A DNA stretch of 64,000 nt from UBA4782 sp034429195 (GTDB lineage: Bacteria; Chloroflexota; Anaerolineae; Anaerolineales; Anaerolineaceae), in contig DAOUGQ010000016.1 of NCBI GenBank assembly GCA_034429195.1, positions 186,001-250,000 of the forward strand, in the 5' to 3' direction. Numbering within the stretch: the stretch's first letter is position 1; every line of letters begins with the position of its first letter. Positions 17,617-27,015 of the stretch are shown one piece after another. The notes under the pieces were generated by a model. That model saw nothing but the letters and a program-made list of their open reading frames with translations, was not told the origin of the DNA and made no database searches. The translations under genes were made by a program, and so were the position numbers.

Positions 17617-19893
17617 ATGCAAGAGGACATACCCAAAACTGGTGAACTTGAAAAAAACCATGTGAAACTGGAAATAGACATCGCAACAGGAGAACGGGTG
17701 GAAATTGTTGTCGAGAGTCTACCTGGAACCGGTGAATTGCGCGTACTTCGTTCTGATCAACTTTCTGATAAAAAGGAAGAAAAGCCCTCCCTGAAAGCAG
17801 TTCACGGTAAGGAAGATTTCTGGAAACATCCGATTGAAACTATAAAGAAAAAATGGAAATTCTGGTGGGAAAAGGCCAAACAACCTGTTACACTCCGTCC
17901 TCAGATCCTCTTTGCTGTTGGAGTAATCCTCTATCTGGTTATTCATTTCTGGGGACTGACAGAATTTCCGATTTATTTCTCCTGCGATGAAGCTGTAAAT
18001 CCGGTGCTTGCCAGTAATCTGGTTCGCGATAACTTCAAATCCACCGATGGTGAATTGTTACCAACGTTCTTCCGAAATGGTGGGCAGTATTGCATCAGCA
18101 CGTCTGTCTATACTCAACTGCCCGTAGTGCTATTATTTGGAAAATCAGTGTTTGCTACCCGGGCAACATTTGCATTACTTTCCACACTAACCGTGTTTTG
18201 GGTAGGATTTACTTTACGGGATATTTTCAGGAACCGTCTATGGTGGCTGGCACCCTATGTGATTGCGGTTTTACCTGCCTGGTTTTTGCTTTCAAGAGCT
18301 GCTTTTGAGTATTCTCTTCAGGTAACCTTCTTTTCGGGATTTTTGTATTATTATCTGCGATACCGGAAAATCAATCCAAATGCTATTCTCCCTGCCATCA
18401 TCTGCGGGGCGTTGTCTTTTTATTCCTATACACCCGGGCAGATAGTCATGGTCACAGCAGGTGTTCTCATACTCTTGATCGATCTACCCTATCATTGGCA
18501 GCAAAGGAAAACCAATTGGAAAGCAGCTATCCTTTTGTTGGTCTTTGTATTACCTCTGGTACGTTTTATATCAGCTCATCCAGATCAGTACATCGATCGT
18601 CTTTTGATGTACAAATCATTTCTTGTATCTGAAATGACACCATGGCAGAAAATCCTTCAATATATGAAGGGTTATGTTGCCGGTCTCAATCCTCTTTACT
18701 GGTTTTTGCCTAATCAGGTTGATAATCCTCGTTATGTAATGAAAGGGTATGCCTATCTCAACTGGTGGCTTTTGCCATTTGTTCTTGTTGGGTTGGGTAT
18801 TGCCATCCGATACATTCGTAAAGCAGAAATGCGGATTTTGCTAATTGCCTTATTGGCTGCACCTACTGGTGCTGCCATGGTTGGATTGACTGTTCACCGG
18901 GCTTTGGTCATTCTGGTTCCAGTTGTCTTCTTTGCGTTCATTCCATTTCAAAAAGTGTATTCCTGGTTATGCAAACGCAGGTACATAAGAGAAGGGATGG
19001 TGTCTTTTTTCCTTGCAGTCTCATTTGCTGCAGGCGCAAGTACCATGACAGTGGATGCCCTTCGGAATGGGCCGACCTGGTATGAAGATTATGGGATGTC
19101 TGGTTTGCAGTATGGCGCACAACAGGTATTTCGCGCAGCCGAAGATTATCAGGCTAAACATCCTGATATGACGATATTCATCTCCCCCAATTGGACTTTT
19201 CAGTCGGAAGTGGTGCGCGAATTTTTCACTCAAAATCCACAGGTAAAAATGGGCGGAGTAGATAGCATACTGGAGCAATACGACCCGGGGTTGGATAAGA
19301 AGGCTTTTGTTCTTCTGCCTGATGAGCTGAAAAAAGTTCGTGATTCTGGGTTGTTCAGCCAGGTAATTGAGGATATGGAAATCCCATATCCAAATGGCAG
19401 CCAGGGTTTCACATTTGTGAGATTGGTATATCGCGACAATATCGAAGATGTATACAACGAAAAATGGATCGAACTAACCAAACCTGTTGAAAGCAATCTG
19501 GAATGGAATGGAATTCCAGTGATCGTGAAACATTCTGCACTGGATATGGGTCCTATTGAAAATATTTTTGATGGTAATCGAGGAACCTTGATCAAAAGTA
19601 AGGGGATCAACCCGCTTGTATTGGAATTCAAGTTCTCGGAACCCATTCAGGCAAGCAGTCTGATCTTTTCTGTAGGTTCTGAACAGGTCAAGTTCACCAT
19701 TGGGATACAGCGAGAGATTGATGATACCGTAATCGAATACGTTCAAGAAGCTGGAGAAGTTGAAGGGTATAAAAATGTCACGGTTGATCTGGGAAGAAAG
19801 ATGGAATTTCAAGTTTTGAAGGTTGAAATGTTGGACACCCTGGCTACCGAGACCATGCCTGTGCATCTCTGGGAGATGCAAATACTCCCGTAG
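17617..19893 (+). CDS. Multi-pass membrane glycosyltransferase (GT39/ArnT-like) with C-terminal lectin-like domain
   Basis: A 758-aa protein. A cytoplasmic, Lys/Glu-rich N-terminus of about 90 residues precedes 10-12 membrane helices (about 95-475). The first periplasmic loop carries FSCDEAVNPVLASNL, matching the Asp-Glu catalytic loop of GT-C enzymes that take sugars from polyprenyl phosphate. After the last helix is an extracytoplasmic region, and the last 105 residues (starting near GIPVIVKHSALDMGPIENIF) look like a discoidin/F5-8C-type beta-sandwich. It could transfer sugars to lipids, polymers or proteins; the GtrA/GT2 pair at 2.7-3.8 kb could supply donors, by inference. Its stop is 11 bp from the convergent subtilase stop. 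Confidence 0.75.
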   Translation: MQEDIPKTGELEKNHVKLEIDIATGERVEIVVESLPGTGELRVLRSDQLSDKKEEKPSLKAVHGKEDFWKHPIETIKKKWKFWWEKAKQPVTLRPQILFAVGVILYLVIHFWGLTEFPIYFSCDEAVNPVLASNLVRDNFKSTDGELLPTFFRNGGQYCISTSVYTQLPVVLLFGKSVFATRATFALLSTLTVFWVGFTLRDIFRNRLWWLAPYVIAVLPAWFLLSRAAFEYSLQVTFFSGFLYYYLRYRKINPNAILPAIICGALSFYSYTPGQIVMVTAGVLILLIDLPYHWQQRKTNWKAAILLLVFVLPLVRFISAHPDQYIDRLLMYKSFLVSEMTPWQKILQYMKGYVAGLNPLYWFLPNQVDNPRYVMKGYAYLNWWLLPFVLVGLGIAIRYIRKAEMRILLIALLAAPTGAAMVGLTVHRALVILVPVVFFAFIPFQKVYSWLCKRRYIREGMVSFFLAVSFAAGASTMTVDALRNGPTWYEDYGMSGLQYGAQQVFRAAEDYQAKHPDMTIFISPNWTFQSEVVREFFTQNPQVKMGGVDSILEQYDPGLDKKAFVLLPDELKKVRDSGLFSQVIEDMEIPYPNGSQGFTFVRLVYRDNIEDVYNEKWIELTKPVESNLEWNGIPVIVKHSALDMGPIENIFDGNRGTLIKSKGINPLVLEFKFSEPIQASSLIFSVGSEQVKFTIGIQREIDDTVIEYVQEAGEVEGYKNVTVDLGRKMEFQVLKVEMLDTLATETMPVHLWEMQILP

Positions 19894-19904
19894 AAGTTGA
19901 GACT

Positions 19905-21671
19905 TCAATTATTCTTTTTACAGTGCTGGGCGTAAAAGAATAATCCAATTCCTGCCAGGATGATTATGATTGCACTCAGGGGGAGAAGTATTTGCCAAAA
20001 TCGTTCGCCTAAATTTTTTCCCCCGATACTGGGGGTAAGAGTGATAGTTGGAATTAAACCTTCTGTGACCACTGGTGTGGATGTAGGAGAAGGAAGTGCA
20101 GTACCGGTAAGTGTCACCTCTAGGGCATAAATCGTTCCGCCCTGGGTGGGAAGTGGCAAGCTGGTTGGCAATCTGGTGAGGGTTGGAGCCATTGGTGGAA
20201 TACTATAGAGCAGAGTGGCAGTTGCAGAGGGAGATTCTTCAGGCATCGATGTGGGTGTAAGAACGATCAATCCCATCGCAAGCATGATAGCTTTATCTAT
20301 TTGTAACAACCCATACCCCGAATAAGAATCTTTTCCATAAGGAGGAATGTCCAAAGCAGTGGTCAATAATTGCTGGCGCACCAGGCTGGGCGCATTATTG
20401 CCTGGCAATCCCAGTAAAATGGCTGCTGCGCCAGAAACCATTGGGGCTGCCATTGACGTGCCACTGCGTGTTGCATACCCTTGATCAGTATTCGTGCTGA
20501 AAATATTTTGCCCGGGTGCAGCAATATCGACTTCAGGTCCGTAGTTGGAAAATGATGCGATCTGATTCCCGGAATCTGTAGCGGATACTGCAATTACACT
20601 ACTGTACTTAGCTGGATAGAGTACTCCGGATGTTCCATTGTTTCCTGATGCTGCAATCACCAGCACACCCGCAGATGTAGCATAGTCTATTGCTTGTTTT
20701 AAAAGCTCTGATGGTGCTGAACCCCCCAGACTCAAATTGATCACCGCTGCACCCGCGTCGGTTGAGTAAATGATCCCAGCAGCTAAATCTTCATAACTAC
20801 CCAAGCCAGCCCAATCCAATACCTTCACCGGTAGGATGCGGGCGCCCCAGGATACTCCAGCAATACCAATGGAGTTATTGGTTTCAGCTGCAGCAATCCC
20901 CGCCACTGAAGTGCCGTGACCATTGTCGTCACTGGCATCAGCATCGCCATTCACAAAATCCCAGCCACCAATAACCTTTCCATCCAACTCCGGATGACTG
21001 TAATCCACTCCAGAATCAACAATTGCTATAGTAATCGAGGAGGAACCGGTCGAGTAATCCCAGGCTGCGGGTGCTTTTATCCTGGTCAACCACCATTGAT
21101 CTGGAAAAGTAGGATCATCAGGGTAAGTCTCCAACGCCCATACCTGATAATTTGGCTCCACCCACTCAACGTTGGGGTCAGTGGATAGCTGTGCCATCAA
21201 TGCTGGCAATTCTTCGGGTTTAACATCCAGGATGGTCACTCCTAAAGGATCAATCGTATTAGATTCTTGAAGTTTTCGACTGTTATTCACGGTGCGCTGT
21301 GAAGCGGACCCTGCCTTGAATTTAACTACGATCTGATCGGTAACATGGGGAAAATCAAGGCGGGGATCATACGGCACAGGTGTGATAGAACTGGTAGTTG
21401 CTTGTTGTTCAGGTTGACTGGTGGGGGTTACTATGGCGGTAAGGGTTTGAGTAGCAGTCCCGGCAGAAGTAGCTGGGATTGCAGTGATAGTCTCTGTAGC
21501 AGTCGCATTGTTAATGGCTGTTTGTGTGGCGGTTACAGTAGGGGATGTCTCAAGCGTTGGCTCATTGGTCGTTTCTGGCTGATTGTTGGCATGAATGAGA
21601 CCACTGTTAAGGGGAATCATCAACAGGCAAAGGATCATACCAGGAAGGATAAACCGTGTTTGGAAAGACAT
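19905..21671 (-). CDS. Cell-surface subtilisin-like serine protease (S8)
   Basis: A 588-aa exported protease with the full catalytic triad: Asp in IAIVDSGVDYSHPELDG, His in NGHGTSVAGIAA, and Ser in SGTSMAAPMVSGAAA. The oxyanion Asn is in AASGNNGTSG. A signal segment and a Thr-rich stretch precede a pro-domain of the fervidolysin type (VTDQIVVKFKAG...VEWVEPNYQ). After the protease domain come a Pro/Thr/Ser-rich stalk and a C-terminal transmembrane helix (ILLPLSAIIIILAGIGLFF) followed by HCKKNN, so it is anchored to the membrane with the protease outside. Autoprocessing of the pro-domain is expected for the family. ATG at 21671. Confidence 0.93.
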   Translation of the reverse strand: MSFQTRFILPGMILCLLMIPLNSGLIHANNQPETTNEPTLETSPTVTATQTAINNATATETITAIPATSAGTATQTLTAIVTPTSQPEQQATTSSITPVPYDPRLDFPHVTDQIVVKFKAGSASQRTVNNSRKLQESNTIDPLGVTILDVKPEELPALMAQLSTDPNVEWVEPNYQVWALETYPDDPTFPDQWWLTRIKAPAAWDYSTGSSSITIAIVDSGVDYSHPELDGKVIGGWDFVNGDADASDDNGHGTSVAGIAAAETNNSIGIAGVSWGARILPVKVLDWAGLGSYEDLAAGIIYSTDAGAAVINLSLGGSAPSELLKQAIDYATSAGVLVIAASGNNGTSGVLYPAKYSSVIAVSATDSGNQIASFSNYGPEVDIAAPGQNIFSTNTDQGYATRSGTSMAAPMVSGAAAILLGLPGNNAPSLVRQQLLTTALDIPPYGKDSYSGYGLLQIDKAIMLAMGLIVLTPTSMPEESPSATATLLYSIPPMAPTLTRLPTSLPLPTQGGTIYALEVTLTGTALPSPTSTPVVTEGLIPTITLTPSIGGKNLGERFWQILLPLSAIIIILAGIGLFFYAQHCKKNN

Positions 21672-21751
21672 TCTATTGCAATAATCTTACAAGAAAAGAG
21701 ATGCTTTGCATACCACCAATATAAGAATATTATATGAAAAAAGAAGTCTTC

Positions 21752-21780
21752 TTGCTATTCAATTGTAAGAGGACTATAAT
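21752..21780 (+). promoter_or_regulatory. Promoter of the FmdB-like gene
   Basis: TTGCTA (21752-21757), 17-bp spacer, TATAAT (21775-21780), 38 nt before the ATG. Confidence 0.75.
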
Positions 21781-21818
21781 AACAAATTGCAAGATATCGA
21801 AAGAAGGACATATAGGAA

Positions 21819-22121
21819 ATGCCAATTTATACTTACCGGTGTGAAAACTGTGGAATACAGTTTGACAAAACTCAAAAATTCAGTGATTCACCACTGGTAC
21901 GTTGCCCTGAATGCAACCATAAATCGTTGCGGAAAGTATATGTACCAGTAGGGATTGTTTTCAAGGGTAAAGGTTTTTATTCTACCGATAACCGCTCGCC
22001 ATCTGGTCAGACCTGGTCGAGCAGCCATGAAGATAAGAGCAGCACAAAAACCTCTGAAGTAAAAACTGAAAAAGCTACAGACCAGAAAAGCACCACGCCG
22101 AAAAGTGACAATGTCGAATAG
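21819..22121 (+). CDS. FmdB/zinc-ribbon family regulatory protein
   Basis: A 100-aa protein. The first 45 residues form the FmdB-type zinc ribbon: MPIYTYRCENCGIQFDKTQ with Cys8-x2-Cys11, and RCPECNHKSLRKVY with a second Cys-x2-Cys. Then comes the usual GIVFKGKGFYSTDNR. The tail is a low-complexity Ser/Thr/Lys segment, as in many members. FmdB was proposed as a regulator of formamidase/amidase expression, but the general role is unknown. Good ribosome site (AGGAA just before ATG) and a near-consensus promoter; a strong terminator follows, so it is monocistronic. Confidence 0.9.
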   Translation: MPIYTYRCENCGIQFDKTQKFSDSPLVRCPECNHKSLRKVYVPVGIVFKGKGFYSTDNRSPSGQTWSSSHEDKSSTKTSEVKTEKATDQKSTTPKSDNVE

Positions 22122-22142
22122 ATCCTATTTATGATTCTGATG

Positions 22143-22173
22143 CTCCCCTTCTGATAGCAGGAGGGGAGTTTTT
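22143..22173 (+). terminator. Terminator after the FmdB-like gene
   Basis: An 11-bp stem (22143-22153 with 22158-22168, one GT wobble) with a tetraloop, followed by TTTTT. Confidence 0.88.
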
Positions 22174-22243
22174 GATAGATTTTGAGAGATAGAATGAGCG
22201 CATCTGGTGAAAACCAGACTGCATGGGAGAAAAAGAGGAAGCC

Positions 22244-22372
22244 ATGCCACAATCGAAAAATTCAAAAGGAGTGCGTCGTGATCGGCGTCAAGTAGATTGG
22301 CGGAGATGGATGTTAGTTCTTCTGTCTATCCTACTCATTATTTCCTGGATTTTTGCGCTGATCGCCAAATAA
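22244..22372 (+). CDS. Small basic single-helix membrane protein, 42 aa
   Basis: ATG at 22244 with GAGGAAGCC in front gives a 42-residue protein. The N-terminus is highly basic (MPQSKNSKGVRRDRRQ), followed by WRRWM and one membrane helix (LVLLSILLIISWIFALIAK). The positive end should stay in the cytoplasm. The stop is only 4 bp before the start of the DUF4153/4173 gene (TAATTTCATG), so the two are probably translated together. An in-frame ATG at 22223 would add seven residues but has a poorer ribosome site. No known family recognised. Coding status is supported by the ribosome site, the spacing and the membrane-protein composition. Confidence 0.65.
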   Translation: MPQSKNSKGVRRDRRQVDWRRWMLVLLSILLIISWIFALIAK

Positions 22373-22376
22373 TTTC

Positions 22377-23960
22377 ATGAAAACAAAGAATTCAATAATT
22401 GTCTTAACCGGGCTGATCCTCGCCTGGGCGGTAGACTATTTATTCTGGGGGAAAACACCGGGGATATCATTTCCCATCTGGGTCGTCGCAGCAGCAATAT
22501 CATTGTTCATTCTCGCTCTAGTGCATAAACGAAGAATACCCATTGCCAGCATAATATTGTTATTTTGCAGCGTCGGGCTTTCCACTATTGTGTTCTTTCG
22601 GGATGAACCAATGACCCGATTTATTGCAGCTGTATTATCGTTGGGATCCTTATCTCTGGCTGCTGCCAGTTTCCTTTGGGGTGATTGGCTGCAGTATGCC
22701 TTTCGAGATTATGTGATCGTTTTTGCAAAGATGATTGCAGGTGTTTTAAGCAAGCCTTTTATTGCGCTATCCAATGCTCAAACCAACGAGGAAGGTACAC
22801 GAAAAGAACCAGGTTTGATGAAAAAGCTCTCTCCTCTTCTGGTAGGTTTGTTGATCGCAATTCCTGTTCTTTTAATAATGACTTTACTTCTAGTATCCGC
22901 AGACCTTGTATTTTCCAATCAGGTAGAACATCTCCTGTCATTTATCGATATAGAAAGATTGCCAGAATATATCTTCCGTCTGGTGATTATTCTGGTTCTG
23001 GCATTTGTCTTCATTGGAACATTCCTCCATGCATTGGAAAAAAACGATCTTGAGAAAGCCCAACAAATCGGGAAACCCGTTTTTTCTCCATTTTTGGGGT
23101 GGGTGGAAGGAAGTGTAGTATTGGTTTTGGTGAATTTGCTGTTTGTCTCCTTCGTTACTATTCAGGTTCGATATTTATTTGGCGGGCAGGCGAATATCAC
23201 TGAGACGGGATACACCTATTCGGAATATGCCAGGAAGGGATTTAATGAACTGGTGATTGTTACGGTTTTTAGCCTGATGATCTATCTGGCATTAGCAGTT
23301 ATCAGTAAATTCTCAAAGCGATGGCAAAAAAGGGTTTTTTCTGGCCTGAGTCTGATGCTATTCGGGTTGGTACTTGTCATCCTGGCATCTGCTTTTCAAA
23401 GGTTGAGTTTATATGAAGAGGCTTATGGGTTTACGCGGTTGAGGACCTACACTCATTTCTTTATCTTCTGGATGGCTGCACTGTTAGTGGGAAGCGCATT
23501 GCTTGAAGTATTCAATGCCCGCAGGCGATTTGCTCTGCTTCTGGTAATATTTGCTATTGGTTACAGCATAACCCTGGCTATTGTAAACGTAGATAGCTAT
23601 ATTGTTCAACAAAATATTGGGCAAGCACAAAAGAATCCTTCTATAGATTTCGAATACCTGAGTACTCTTTCCAATGGCGCAGTGCCAACAATGGTTACAA
23701 GGTATGAAGATCCTACCTTAGAAAAGTCCATTCATGATGGGCTAGGAGCAGAGCTGGCATGCCGGACATATATCTTGCAGCATGAAGCAAAACAACCCTG
23801 GCAAAGTTCAACATTACAAGGATTACAAGCTGCTCATTTATTACATGGAAATCCATCATTTCTTGTTAATTATCCTGTAATGGAAAAAAATGACGGGCTA
23901 TATGTAAAGATACAGAAGAATTGGAATCTATGTAGTAAATATGGCGAATCGATGGATTAA
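22377..23960 (+). CDS. DUF4153/DUF4173-type multi-pass membrane protein
   Basis: A 527-aa protein with about 12 predicted membrane helices. It opens with the feature I associate with this group (WAVDYLFWGKTPGISFPIW) and has the mid-protein YSEYARKGFNELVIVTVFSL segment, then YEEAYGFTRLRTYTHFFIFW. The last 80 residues are soluble (FEYLSTLSNGAVPTMV), also typical. Function in the family is unknown; some members sit near two-component systems or permeases. Its start lies 4 bp after the 42-aa ORF, suggesting translational coupling. A strong terminator follows. Confidence 0.72.
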   Translation: MKTKNSIIVLTGLILAWAVDYLFWGKTPGISFPIWVVAAAISLFILALVHKRRIPIASIILLFCSVGLSTIVFFRDEPMTRFIAAVLSLGSLSLAAASFLWGDWLQYAFRDYVIVFAKMIAGVLSKPFIALSNAQTNEEGTRKEPGLMKKLSPLLVGLLIAIPVLLIMTLLLVSADLVFSNQVEHLLSFIDIERLPEYIFRLVIILVLAFVFIGTFLHALEKNDLEKAQQIGKPVFSPFLGWVEGSVVLVLVNLLFVSFVTIQVRYLFGGQANITETGYTYSEYARKGFNELVIVTVFSLMIYLALAVISKFSKRWQKRVFSGLSLMLFGLVLVILASAFQRLSLYEEAYGFTRLRTYTHFFIFWMAALLVGSALLEVFNARRRFALLLVIFAIGYSITLAIVNVDSYIVQQNIGQAQKNPSIDFEYLSTLSNGAVPTMVTRYEDPTLEKSIHDGLGAELACRTYILQHEAKQPWQSSTLQGLQAAHLLHGNPSFLVNYPVMEKNDGLYVKIQKNWNLCSKYGESMD

Positions 23961-24006
23961 TGATGTTTGTCCTGTCTTTTAGATTGAGATAGGTTATAAA
24001 GTGACA

Positions 24007-24048
24007 GACTCCCTATCCTGTTGTTTTGTCAGGATGGGGGGTCTTTTT
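24007..24048 (+). terminator. Terminator after the DUF4153/4173 gene
   Basis: A 14-bp stem (24007-24020 with 24030-24043, two GT wobbles), a 9-nt loop, and TTTTT. Confidence 0.9.
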
Positions 24049-24102
24049 CAAGAGATGATCCTGGTATGGACATGGAAATTCATGGTTCTTTGATGCATAA
24101 GG

Positions 24103-24108
24103 TATAAT
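24103..24108 (+). promoter_or_regulatory. -10 box in front of the LPG-synthase-like gene
   Basis: A perfect TATAAT ending 6 nt before the ATG at 24115; leaderless transcript predicted. Confidence 0.6.
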
Positions 24109-24114
24109 GACGCA

Positions 24115-25131
24115 ATGAAACGTTGGCAAACCTGGGTAGGAATTGTAATCAGTATTGTATTCTTATATTTCGCATTAAAAGGGCTTCAACTTGAAGAAGC
24201 CTGGAACGCAGCAAAAACCGCTAATTACTGGTGGTTATTGCCTGGTGTTGCCGTTTACTTTATCGGCGTTTATGTACGTGCCTGGCGATGGCATTATATG
24301 CTGCGCCCTCTAAAAAGAATTTCTACAAAAAAGATGTTTCCTATCGTAGCTATTGGTTACATGGGGAATAACGTCTTTATTGCCCGCGCAGGTGAAGTGT
24401 TGCGGGCAGTTATTCTAAAAGATCGTGAACAAGTACCTATCTCTGCTTCGCTGGCAACGGTAATCGTTGAACGGATTTTTGACGGGGTGGTGATGTTGGG
24501 TTTTGTTTTTCTCAACCTGGGTGCACTTACTCATTTAACATCCGATTCGGGTTTTATTGGCAACATCCGTGAGTTGGCGGTCTGGGGTGCTGTGATCTTC
24601 GCTGCAGCACTGATTGTTTTCCTACTGGCAGCCATGTTTCCCCACCAGACTGAAAAAATCGTGACCTTGTTGATCAACAAATTTATACCAGCAAAGATTA
24701 GAGAAAAAACATTAGGAATTGCTTTGAAATTTCTCAATGGTCTAGAATCTTTGCGTTCTCCAAAAGATGCATTAATGATCCTGGTTACTACAACAATCAT
24801 CTGGTTATTAGAAACTGGGAAATACTGGTTCGTGATGCATGCCTTCAATTTTGAGGTAAGCTATTTTGCCTTAATGTTAATGAACGGTGTGGTTAACCTG
24901 GCCACTACCATCCCCTCAGCTCCTGGATATATCGGAACATTCGATGCTCCTGGAATTGCAGTCTTGGCAGCTTACGGAGTTTCAAGAGAAGTGGCAGCAG
25001 CTTATACATTGGTACTGCATGTAGCTCTGTGGTTCCCCATCACGCTGCTCGGAGCATATTACTATTTTCGCCAGCCTCTTCGCTGGGGGAAAAATGTATC
25101 TAAGGCATCGGTTGAAGAGGCAAGCTCATAG
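24115..25131 (+). CDS. LPG_synthase_TM (UPF0104) family membrane protein
   Basis: A 338-aa protein with about eight helices of the family named for the membrane half of lysylphosphatidylglycerol synthase/flippase. Typical features are LKGLQLEEAWNAAKTANYWWL near the N-terminus, RAWRWHYML, MGNNVFIARAGEVLRAVIL, ATVIVERIFDGVVML, and the late IPSAPGYIGTFDAPGIAVLAAYGV. There is no C-terminal aminoacyl-transferase domain, so it is the membrane portion only and lipid aminoacylation is not implied; roles in lipid or polyprenol-sugar translocation are proposed for such proteins. It precedes an FAD oxidoreductase by 149 bp. Confidence 0.88.
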   Translation: MKRWQTWVGIVISIVFLYFALKGLQLEEAWNAAKTANYWWLLPGVAVYFIGVYVRAWRWHYMLRPLKRISTKKMFPIVAIGYMGNNVFIARAGEVLRAVILKDREQVPISASLATVIVERIFDGVVMLGFVFLNLGALTHLTSDSGFIGNIRELAVWGAVIFAAALIVFLLAAMFPHQTEKIVTLLINKFIPAKIREKTLGIALKFLNGLESLRSPKDALMILVTTTIIWLLETGKYWFVMHAFNFEVSYFALMLMNGVVNLATTIPSAPGYIGTFDAPGIAVLAAYGVSREVAAAYTLVLHVALWFPITLLGAYYYFRQPLRWGKNVSKASVEEASS

Positions 25132-25280
25132 AGTGAAATATCAGCCTGGTTTATAAAGACAGCTTGATCGATAATACGGAGAGAATCTATTTTTCTAAAG
25201 AAATATCTATCCATAATTTGGTGATGCATTTTTATGTAGAGGTAATCTTCATTTTCTAATAAGTATTTAAAGGAGTGGAA

Positions 25281-26579
25281 ATGAACATTGCGGTTGTCGG
25301 TGCTGGAATCGGCGGAATGGCAGCAGCTTATGACCTGATAAAGCAAGGACATACGGTAACGATTTTTGAAGGTTCAGATTCTGTTGGTGGTCTGGCAAAA
25401 GGTTTCAGAGATACTCATTGGGATTGGTCAGTAGAATATTTTTATCATCACTGGTTTACCAGTGATAAATACATGCTTGGACTGATCAATGAACTGGGTC
25501 TGACAGATCAGGTTGTAATACCCCGTCCAACCACCGTTATGTATCACAAAGATAAATTCTACCCTTTCGATTCCATCCCAGCTGCGATCATGTACCCTGG
25601 GCTGGGGTGGGGGATCACAAAAATACGATTTGGCCTTGTTACAATCTACCTAAGGCTTACTACAAATTGGAAAACACTTGAAAAGTACACCATCGATGAA
25701 TGGATGCGCAAGTGGGCAGGAAACAAGGCATATGAAGAGATGTGGGAGCCGATGGTTATTGGAAAATTTGGCGAAGAGTATGCAAAAAAGGTTACTATGG
25801 CATGGTTATGGGCACGCCTTCATGCTCGAACGACGCGCCTGGCAACCTTCAAAGGTGGATTTCAAGAATTTTCCAATAAATTCGCGGATAAACTTAGGCA
25901 GCTTGGTGTAGATATTCAGCTTTCAACAACTGTTAATCAGATCAGGTCTGCACAAGAAGGTGGAATATTTCTTACTGTAGAAGGAAAAACCGTTCATTTT
26001 GATAAGGTGCTGGTGACATCATCGCCTTCTGCTCTTGCGCGCCTGGCACCAGAATTGCCAGAAGAATATTTACATGGGTTACTGTCATTAAAAAGCCTGG
26101 GTGCGGTTGTAATGACTGTTGCACTCAAACACCAGCTTTCAGAAAAAGGCTATTATTGGTTCAACTTGCCCAAAAAAGCAGGATATCCATTTCTCGCTTT
26201 GGTAGAGCATACTAATTTCCTCTCACCCAAATATTTTGGGGGTGATCATATTGTGTATATGGGCGACTATCTCCCTGTTGATCATGAATACTTCAGTTTA
26301 AGCAAAGAGGAATTACTTGAACGATTTATGCCTGCCTTGAAGCGGATCAATCCAGGTTTCACACCAGAATGGGTGCGCGATAGCTGGCTGCATCGTGAGA
26401 AGTATGCCCAACCAATCCCTATGGTAAATCACTCGAAAAACATTCCTGCTATAGAGACGCCTTTACCTGGGTTATACTTTGCAAGTATGAGTCAGGTGTA
26501 TCCCTGGGATCGAGGTACCAATTTTGCGGTAGAGATAGCAAAAAGGGCTGTTAAGATCATGATTGACCAGCAAGAATAG
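25281..26579 (+). CDS. FAD/NAD(P)-dependent amine-oxidase/protoporphyrinogen-oxidase-like oxidoreductase
   Basis: 432 aa. An N-terminal Rossmann dinucleotide motif (IAVVGAGIGGMAAAYDL, GxGxxG) is followed by an acidic strand end (VTIFEGSDSVGGLAKGF) and a C-terminal FAD-contact segment (PGLYFASMSQVYPWDRGTNFAVEIAKRAV). The middle resembles desaturase/HemG-like oxidases. These proteins are frequent near lipid-linked sugar genes, and the upstream neighbour is a putative lipid-linked flippase, but the substrate is unknown. The start is ATG at 25281 with AGGAG at 25271-25275; a GTG at 25275 overlaps that ribosome site and is rejected. Confidence 0.82.
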   Translation: MNIAVVGAGIGGMAAAYDLIKQGHTVTIFEGSDSVGGLAKGFRDTHWDWSVEYFYHHWFTSDKYMLGLINELGLTDQVVIPRPTTVMYHKDKFYPFDSIPAAIMYPGLGWGITKIRFGLVTIYLRLTTNWKTLEKYTIDEWMRKWAGNKAYEEMWEPMVIGKFGEEYAKKVTMAWLWARLHARTTRLATFKGGFQEFSNKFADKLRQLGVDIQLSTTVNQIRSAQEGGIFLTVEGKTVHFDKVLVTSSPSALARLAPELPEEYLHGLLSLKSLGAVVMTVALKHQLSEKGYYWFNLPKKAGYPFLALVEHTNFLSPKYFGGDHIVYMGDYLPVDHEYFSLSKEELLERFMPALKRINPGFTPEWVRDSWLHREKYAQPIPMVNHSKNIPAIETPLPGLYFASMSQVYPWDRGTNFAVEIAKRAVKIMIDQQE

Positions 26580-27015
26580 ATTCCAAAAATGACATCAAAT
26601 GAAGATGTCACATAGATTCTGATAGTTGATAAAAATTTAAGAATTCACTTGCAATTTCTCGGACAAAATTTCAATTAAGTAGAAAACACCCCATATATAG
26701 GGGTGTTTTATTGCAGTTGCCCACAAGTACTGTCATTTAATTCCTCGAATAACTCATTGAACAACAGTTCTGAGAATGGAATCGTTAAGGTAAGAATCCT
26801 TAAAAATCCGGAATTGTTTAAGTGTGCGTAGGGTAAATGGCTTGTTAATTACCTCCATTTCTGCTAAAATTTTGCTACTGAATAAGAACTGGTTTGTCGT
26901 ACACCCCCAAAATCAAAAATATTTATTGTTATGTTTTGGTTAGTATAGCAGGAGGTTAGGATAGATATACCTATTGTACTAACTAAGTGAGTAATTGCAT
27001 TGAGGAGGCATACTA
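26580..27015. other. Intergenic region upstream of dnaA
   Basis: 436 bp. It contains a 7-bp stem-loop at 26590-26610 (TGACATC/GATGTCA, no U-tract), a true terminator at 26683-26712, and AT-rich sequence after it. No cluster of DnaA boxes matching TTATNCACA is visible, so there is no support here for an origin. GAGGAGG lies just before the dnaA ATG. I could not assign a promoter. Confidence 0.5.
26683..26712 (+). terminator. Terminator between the oxidoreductase gene and dnaA
   Basis: A perfect 10-bp stem (26683-26692 with 26700-26709, AAAACACCCC/GGGGTGTTTT) and a 7-nt loop. The A-run on one side and T-run on the other make it potentially bidirectional. Confidence 0.88.

Noticed and set aside
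26580..27015. Possible oriC beside dnaA
   Set aside because: No cluster of TTATNCACA boxes; only distant single matches such as TTGCCCACA upstream and TGTAGATAA just after dnaA.
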